Shown: one piece after another, positions 1 to 9,000 of the stretch
Layout of the letters: the number at the start of each line of letters is the position of its first letter
Numbering within the stretch: position 1 is the stretch's first letter
Assembly (NCBI GenBank): GCA_019323355.1
Contig: JAHWHI010000029.1
Span: 1-9,070, forward strand
Length of the DNA stretch: 9,070 bases
From: Candidatus Woesearchaeota archaeon
Lineage (GTDB): Archaea > Nanobdellota > Nanobdellia > Woesearchaeales > WJKV01
Direction: 5' to 3'
Program-made: the position numbers and the translations under genes
The notes under the pieces: model-generated
What the model saw: only the letters and a program-made list of their open reading frames with translations
Databases searched by the model: none
What the model was told of the DNA's origin: nothing

Positions 1-3000
1 GAGCTACTGCGCCAGGACCACTGATAGTAGAGATGAAGAAGCTTGTTGACAGATTAAATTCTGAATGGGCAAAAGAGGGTATTGACAAGAAGATAAACTC
101 AGTTGTTGATATAGAACTTGATTCTGTGATGTGGATATTTATAGAACCTAAAGAAGGCTTATACATTAATAGGGCTGCAGAAACATTTCAAGAATCTCTC
201 TATAAAATTACAACAAAGTTCTTGGAAGATTTGGCGACAGAAGCAAGGCAAAGAGGAGATCTTGCAGAAGCAGAAAGAATCAGGAAATTAAAGTACTCGG
301 AAATAATTGAGATGCTCAAAAAATCTCCAGAGCTTAAAACAAGATATGTAAAAATATTAAGAGACAATTCAGATCTCATTGATATATCTAAACTAAATTC
401 TCTCATAGAATTACATACCCGAAGAGAGTTTCCACGAAAAGTTGTTGCTGATTCCATAATGTTAAGACTTGATGAGGTTGATCATAACAATCTTATAGAT
501 ATTGTTGAGAGTGGAATCCTCTTAGATGACGATCTTTCTGATATCTCTGAGTCAATGTTTATGTATCTTCAAAAAAGACTTTACGGTAAAGTTTTCGAGA
601 GAGAAGATGGAATTGTAAAATTGATCGAAGGAACTTATAGTTATGAGGAAACTTATGCTGAGCGCGACCCAACTGTTGGGGTTTCCCCTCGATTTGCTGG
701 AGATTATTTGGTATATGTAGATATTGAGAATAGCGAACGAGGTAAGAAAGCAACATTTGACGCTATAGAGCAAAGGAAGCGTAAGGATCAATATTACCGA
801 GATCCAAAAGTTAGACTTATTTTTGAAGCTTATTGGGATATGTTATTCCTGGAAAGGCTAAAAAGAAATTCGAATCTCATATTAGATAATACTGCTGAAT
901 TAGAAAAAGCTACAAGTATTCTAGAAAAAGAACGAAGAAATTTCCTTAAGACAAAAGAAGCTGCAAAATTGGATCCAATAATCCGAAGAACGGAAATATT
1001 ATTGCCAGGATCAAATGTCCTAGGAACTCTTGATGAAGAAATTGAGCATGAAACCTTACAGGGAGATATGCTTCGTATCATTGCAAAATCTCCTACTGTC
1101 ACTCTATTTGAATTGGATATAGTTTCTAAAGAATTAAACGATCAATGGTCTATAGAACAGAATCTTGATACAATAATTCCGCCAGAATTGTTGCCGAATG
1201 TTGAAATTTATAATAATAAGCGTAATCTAGAAACTTTGCGAGATGTCTTAGTGGCCAGAGTATCTTCGCTTTCTAATAATCTGGTAGAGCTTAAACTAAT
1301 GACTGAAGAAGAAGAGAAACTCTTACTTATATCTGCTTATCTATCCTACTTGGGGCAAGCGACAAATGAAGGTCTTGCTTCAATATTTAACCTTCCGGTA
1401 AATGAAGAAGATGCTGAAACTCTTTCCATTGAAGAGGTTGTTAATAAATATCTCACAGATGAAGCTTCAAAAGAAAAATCCCTACAGGGTGTCAGAGACC
1501 TTGGAATAGATATAACTGAAAATTATTTCATTGCATTGGGTGGAGAAGAATTTGATCTCACTAGAGAACTGTTAGAACAAAATAATCTTCATCCAACATT
1601 ACGCCATATCATTGGCGCACGAAAATTCATCCAAGGAGAGGGAGAGATGGCTTCTGGAGATTATCAGATGCTGGGAGTTATTCTTGATGTTGTTAGCTAC
1701 TATGCTGAGATGGAATTCAAAGACGATCTTGAATCTGCTCGATCTAGTTCAGAGCTAATCGCAGAATTAAGAACTAGTCTAAATTACGCAAGCGCAAGAA
1801 TGACCCCTAAACAGGTTGAGCTTTATGAATTAATAATAAACAGCCTTATGAGGAATGTTCAAGGAAAGCCAATATTAGAAGTAACTGTCACAGAAGAACT
1901 AATTGAACAAGAGCCTCCATCTGAGATGCCTACTGCTGTGAAGAAATCTATTTCTATCACAGAATCTCCTGCAAATGTGATAAGTATTCCTGGACCTTAT
2001 GAACTGATGATAGAGGGAGAAAGAGAAAGCAGGAAGAAACTATTAGAAGAGACTGGCGGTGAATGGTCTGCTGTAGAGCCTGCGTTTGATTTCCTGAAGA
2101 AGATGGTCTATGGAGATGTTCCTGGTTATGACCAGTGGTGGCATGTCGAGTATCACGGATTCCTGCACGCTATAGAACTTGATGATTTTGTATTGAAAGG
2201 ATTGATGAATGTTGAAGATTATATTGATGTCAGATTCCCGACTAGAATATTTGAGTTAGCTTCAATCGCGCCACTGACACATGACTTTGGGTACTATAAA
2301 GCTGATATAATGACAGGTGCGATGAAAGTAAACCATGAAGACAGAAGCCAGGATGCTGTTGAAGAGTTCAGAACAGAATTAGGATTGAAAGATATGTTTG
2401 AAGTTGGCATTGTCCAATTCATGATCGAGGCAACTAAATTCAAACCCACTACTTCAGCTGAGATTGAAGAGATATTCCGTCTTGCTGGCACTCCTGTCAA
2501 CCAGCTTACCCCTGAACAATTAGATATACTGGAAAAACAGTTCTTCCTGAGACCTCATGAAGTCACAAGAGAGAAACTTGATCTATTGTTTGCTGCGACT
2601 TATGCTGCACGGTTGATGGCTGCAGGCGATGTATACGGTCACGGAAAGGATTACTTGTTTACTGTGCCTGGCCGTCTGCGTGGTGAATTTGGAGAGGATA
2701 AGCAAAGATTAGAGAAACTAATAGAAGGATACTCTGAAGAAGAGCTTACGCAATTGGAAGGGCTTAATTATGGCCAGAGAACATTCGAAGAGGAGCAAGC
2801 TGTTGCTGCAAAACAAGAATTGGCTAAGATCCCTTATTCAGCAACAGCAGCACAACAAATATTTGACACTAAAGGTTTCCTTACTTTTGTTGCGCAGCCT
2901 AGAATCGATTCATTGCATGTAGAACAATTCGTTGATCCTATGCATAAACTCCAGGCAGAGATCAATAGAAGAGCACTTGACTATATTATAGAAGAAGGCC

Positions 3001-6000
3001 AGGATCTTGAAAATATGGATAATCTTAATGCGATTTATGAACTAATTAAAGTATCTCTATTACGAAGCGCACTGGCAGGTATTGTTGAAGAGAGATTGGT
3101 CTTCAGAGAAGAAGTGATTGATGAGACCAAAATAAAGAAATCTGTCTCTATCACTGAGAATGATTTGATGCGATATGCTGATGTTGATCTCGCTACAAAA
3201 GTTATTTCCATGTCTACTGACGGAGGATGGGCTTATGACGAGTATGAAGGACAGTGGATGGCGTGGTTCACAGCTGTTGTTGATGGAAGGAAAACAACAC
3301 AGTATTCATATCCAATGAGCACGAATCCTGAGAAACGGGAATGGGTTGAGATAACTGATGAAGAATTCCTTGACATGGAAAGCATACTTGATCTTGAAGA
3401 ATTCAGAAAAGGAGATGTTCCAGAAGAAGTAGCAAGAAGAAGGAACCAGCATGTAGAAAGATTAGAGGATCTAGCTGGAGCTAAGATCTTCCCTAATTTA
3501 GAGGATATTGTAACGGACAGGCAGCCTATGCCTAGAGTTGAAACAATATCAGATGTTCTTGCTTCGATTTCTGGAAGAGAGGTAACTCCTGAAGTTTACA
3601 GAACAGTATTCTCCAGTATATATGAAGGACCAGAGCAATTGACAGGAGAACAGATAGCCAAGATCGAGAGCGAAGGGCTTGCATACAATATGGTCTCTCC
3701 TGAAAATTTCTTCAAGATATTTGGATATGATCTTGGAGATGGTAAGAGAGGTGCAAAAGCTGTTGTCTTTATTGACCATAACAACCAGCCACATGTATTG
3801 TTCCTTCCTGAACCCGAAGGGGTCTTTGGAGATTTCGATCGTACAATATTCCATCATCGTGACGCAATAAGCACAATGTTCGGAATAGATTATCAAGATA
3901 TACTTGGAAATCCTGATTTCATGTCGAGGTTGATTGGATTACAGTTTACTGCTGAGCAAGATCCGCAAACAGGCGAGTGGAAGATGACTGTGATGCAGCA
4001 TTCTTCTGAATTCCTGCCAGAACAGATACATATGGGTCTGTCTATGAGAGAAGAACTGGTCACAACAGCAGAGAACGAAGCTCTGAAACGGATTCCGTTA
4101 TCTATTTGGAAAGATCTAACTGAGATCGACAGGGGAGATATGTATATTGTCTCTGAAGATGGTTCTCCAGTACTACCTTTCCCAAGACATATTAGGAATG
4201 AACTGCAGGCAACTGAAACTTCTCAACGAGAACAGGCAGAAGCGGTAGAGCAGGTACCTGCTGCTGAAATCAAAAAAGCAGTCTCTATCGAAGAAGTTCC
4301 AAGAGTGGAACCGCTTGACATGAAGAAAGTGATTGCTGTTGATGATACTGTGGCAGAATTGAGAAAAGCTGTTGATGGCGGATGGTTCTATACACCTGAG
4401 AGAGGATGGGTTGCGTGGCGCAGCCAGTATGATGATGAAGGAGAAATATTTTTTCAGATAAAAGATCCTCTTCTAGATGAGGACCATCTAAGAAAGTGGG
4501 ACTTTGTTCCTTCAATCGTCTTTAGAGGTATTGAAGAAGCTGCAGAGCAGGAGCTTGGCAGGAGCGAAGTTCCAGAGGATGTCGCACGTTTTAGGAATGA
4601 TGTTGTCAACAAGATTTCCAAGGATACTGGAATAAACCTGTTCCCGACTTTAGAAGAGATTGCAAAAGGAACAAGAAGAACTCCTGTTGAATTAGAATCT
4701 TTAGAAGATGTTATCCGAGCTGGAATAACAGAAGAAGTTCCATTGCAAATATACCGCTTGGTTCCATCCAGGAACTATCTTGGACCAGAACTTCCAGAAG
4801 ATTTACGGGAAGCGATGCAGAGAAATGCTATTGCTTATACAAAAATCACAGATGATAATTTCTTAGAGATATTCAGATATGATTTAGGTTATGGCCGGCG
4901 CGGTGCAAAAGCAATTGTTAAGATTGATGCAAATAATGCTCGATTTGGATTGTTTTCAGTAGAGCCTGAGGAATATTTTGGATTTGCAGAAAGAACATTC
5001 ATCCATCACAGAGATCTTATAAGCACTCTAACTGGAGTTGATTATGAAGAGTATAGAACAAGTAATTTTGGTCTTTCTAATATAGTTGGTTTTGAACTGG
5101 TTGCAGAGCAAGATGAAACTGGTGAATGGAGGATAACTGAGATTGATATTACATCAGAGTTTCTTGTTTCTCAGATGACTAGAGGTATTCCTCTAAGAGA
5201 AGATGTCCTTCGCGCTCTTGAGAATGAACTTTTGAAAAGGATTCCGTACAAATATTGGGAGAATGTAAATATAATAACTGGCACTGGTCTAACACTTGAG
5301 ACTCCGCAGATGAGATCTGTCAGAGTTCCGCAGTATTCTAGATCATTAAGAGTTGAGAAAAGAGAGGTTGATGCTGAACTGTTGATGGAAGCAGCAGAGG
5401 TAAAGAAAGCTGTCTCTATTGAAGAAGAAGCACCAACGCCTGGTTTAAGTTCTGAGGATATTGCTTGGTTGGCTTCTAGTGTAAAAGGCAATATTGCCCG
5501 AACCCCGATCCCAAGCCTGACTGCGCAGGATATTGAAAAAATCCAGATCCGGGTGAAGCTTATGCCTGAGCTTACTTTGGATGAGATATTAGAACAAACA
5601 TTCTACCAGCAGCCAGCTGATGTGATTGCGCGAATAAAGTTCATCATGACATTGCCTAACAATCTTCAGGATTTGAATAGTTTGATATTTGCTCTTGAAG
5701 AGCCTGTGGCAAAAGTCTCAGAAGCACTGAGAGAGCAGGGACTTCCTGAAGAGAAAGTCAATGAAAGAATAGAAACTTTCCTCACATACTTATCAAGGGA
5801 TATTGGAAGAATATTGCGTTATGCTGACAAGAACAAAATCCTTTCAGATTCAGAGAGGGAGAATCTTGCCTCTTTGAAAGAGACACTTGACAAGCCACTT
5901 GAGCAAGCTCCTGCAACTATCACAACAAGAAGACTTTCGTGGCCTGCTAGAGCTGGGCTATGGATTGCAAAAACAGCAATGCCCTTCCCAATCGCAACAG

Positions 6001-9000
6001 TAACAAATGCGATCAATTATGGGCGGTATGCTCCAGCATATCTTGCATTCGACCTTGCACAGAGAGCAGCCTGGTTATCTTTGTTTGGTGTTGGTGCGAT
6101 CTGGGCACCATTTGCTTCAACTATCTCGAAATATCTGACAGATAAGCTAATTTCACAACCATGGCCAAAAGCTTTGATTGCTCCTATAAATTTAGGTACA
6201 GTTGTCGCACTGACAATTGCAACTAGACTTAATTTTGGTCCGGGGCCTGCATTTGCAGTACTTGGAATAACAACAGGTTTGGCTACACTAGGAGTTGCTT
6301 TTGAAAGACTTGCAGGTAAAGTTCCGCGAGCTCAGGTCGAGCAAGGAGAAGCACAAGCAGTAGAAGTTGCAAAAGCAAAGCCAAAATCTTTTGTTGGAAG
6401 AACATTAAGATGGCTGTTCCCGTTCAATCATGTAAGATATAAGAATGAAGGATTAAGATATCTTGTTCCGAATATATTATATAGAGCAGCACTGACATTC
6501 CTGTTAGGTCCTATAGGATTCCTGTATTCTGGATATGCAGAGAGAAAGGCGACTGTACAAGCAGAAGCAGAAGAACGTAAGCCTACAGTTGAAGAGCCTG
6601 CTCCAGCTGAAGCCAAACCTTCGTTGAGAAGGCGTGTGATGAACTATCTGTTCCCATCGCTGAATACCAAGGAAAATCTTAGAAATTATGGATGGTCGTA
6701 TCCTGTATTTGATCTGACATATAGAAGCATACTCTGGTATGTGACTGGCTCTCCATTGGCTTTTGTAATTGCTCCTGGCGCTACAAGGTTTGCGAGATTT
6801 GCTGCGAACAGGCTCGGCAGATATATCCTCCCTCCAACAAGAGCGCCTATCGAGTTTATCGAGGCTGCTAAAGTGGTTGAAATCCCTGTAGCCATAGATC
6901 TTGGTACTGCTGAATCAAAAACACAAGAATTTTACCAAAGGTTAGACGAGCTTGGCAAGATCGAAGCTTTAGTAAGAGCTGATCTGGAAAGAGAATTACT
7001 TATTGATGCAACTGAGAATGAAAAAATTCTGATAAATGCACTTGGATCTGATGATGCTAATATCGTGACCCAAGCGATTGAACTTCTTGGACTGATCCAG
7101 AGCAAAGACGCAGTTGATACATTGATCCAACTCCTTAGGAGCGATGATCTGATGGTTGCGATCTATGCAAAAGATTCATTATCAGTCATTAAAGATAAAT
7201 TTTCTGATGATATGGCATTGATCACTAGAATCAATGATGAAATTAATAAATTTGATCTGAGACAAAAGCAAATTATCCGAGATGCTGATGGGTTTGTATC
7301 TGAAGAACGAAAAACCACTGTTAATAAAATAATAGAAAATATAGATGTCACCAATCCTATTCTTGCTTCGAGGTTAGGTATTATCTATCAGGATATACTT
7401 GAATTAGAACAGGATATCCGGAGTACTTCTTGGCAGGATGAAACCCTAAGAGAAACTCCTCCTTCTGGTTTAGAGGAGATTGTAGGTGTTGCTGAGAAGA
7501 ACCGTGTCCTTGAGGGCTTTGTCGGAAGGCAGAAGAGGCCTAACAATCTATTCTATGTTGATTTCAGTCTTTCAAAAGAACAGATGGAGCAGAGAGCGAA
7601 ATTGCTTGATAAACTATACAGAGTGTATCAAAAGGCTTCCTCTACAGAAAGAACGCAGATAGAAGCTGTGATCAATAACCTGTTTAATATCGAAGTGATC
7701 CCAGATGAGGTCCAGGAATATTTTGACTACATAGAGAATCATGAAGCAACACAATTCTCAGAAGGAGCTGAGAACAAGAACTTTATTTTCCTTGACGCTG
7801 ATATGAACGGCAGGGTCTTCAAGATATCAAAAGAGAGGCATGATATTGATTTCACTTCACTTCTGAAACTTATGCGAGATATGCATACTGTTGCAAAATC
7901 TTTGAATGACGAGCTTGAGATCGAGGCTAGGATAACTTCCAAACGGACTGAGAAGCAAACAGTGAAGATCCAAACTATATTTGATGACATGATAATATAC
8001 AAAGACAAGGATGGGAATTACAAACGTCTTATCAGACAAGAGTTTGCTCCAGGGGTTTCTATAAAAGAAATGGATCCAAAGATCAAGAACAATCCTCGGT
8101 TCAGAGCTGCGTGGTCAGCGTTCCTTCAGAAAGTCGAGCAAGGAAGGGAGACTGATGGCTTTGTGCTTGACATTTCAGACTCTGATGCTGGCGGAGGACC
8201 GTCAAGAGGAAAAGTATACAATACTGGAAATATATTCTTCACAGAAGTTGACGGTAAATATGTATTCTCAATAATTGATCCTGATGTGTTCGATACAGTA
8301 AGAGGCGAGCATAAGTTTGATGCAAAAGAATACTGGCGAGTAAGAGGTATTGCAGGACTTTCACGCACATTAAAGACAAGCGTAACAAATATGGCTCGGA
8401 AGTACTGGGTCGAGCCATGGCAGAGGCATTATACTAACTCTGAGATCAGAAAATCTCCAACAATACTGTCTTCAGAAAGTATTTATGCTGAAGTTGAAAT
8501 TGAAGCTCCAGTCGAGGAAGAAGTTATAGAAAGGCTTGAAGAGGACGCGCAGATCAAGAAAGCAGTATCAATCGAACCTGAAACAGCAATTGCTCTTAGT
8601 TCTGGAGGTATAGTCGCTGTATTACTTCTGCTTGGAGTGTTCTCTGGAATTATGAAAGATCTTCGCCTTGCGATGTTCCCTGAAAGCAGAACAGACAAAT
8701 TAATAGAGCTTCTGATGTCTGACGACTACGAAGACCAGAAGTATGCACAGCAAAGGCTGGAAGTTCTTGGCCGCACAGATTCGAGATTCCTTGCAGGCAT
8801 TTTGGAAAATCCTGATTTTTCTGAAGCATATCCTTATGTTCTCAATATCATACAGAAAAACATTCCTTACCTTATGACTTCCGAGGCTTTGCAAAATGTC
8901 CGGCCCTTAGTGGATATATTAAATGATCCAGTTTATGAAGATCTGCATCTTTCTGCAGTGTACGCCTTGACCAGTATCGGCAGACGGGCTGAAAAAGAAT

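Noticed and set aside
33..62. ATG at base 33 as the true start of the gene
   Set aside because: The frame is open upstream to the window edge with protein-like sequence (ATAPGPLIVE), and no convincing Shine-Dalgarno or promoter precedes it.
1539..1553. GGEEF in the helical N-terminal region, with VDIEN at 717-731, suggesting a diguanylate cyclase domain
   Set aside because: In a GGDEF domain the D-x-D/N strand and the GG(D/E)EF loop are about 40 residues apart; here they are about 270 apart and the surroundings are helical. Coincidence is more likely.
3852..5015. HHRD in both tandem modules read as a protein kinase HRD catalytic loop
   Set aside because: The residues after it (AISTMFG, LISTLTG) lack the K-x-x-N that follows HRD in kinases, and no DFG-like motif comes at the right distance.
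200..8894. Many minus-strand open frames of 60-115 codons, and one short + strand frame at 3679-3870
   Set aside because: All overlap the long frame completely, have no coherent domains or initiation signals, and their compositions look like antisense or off-frame readings of the same codons.
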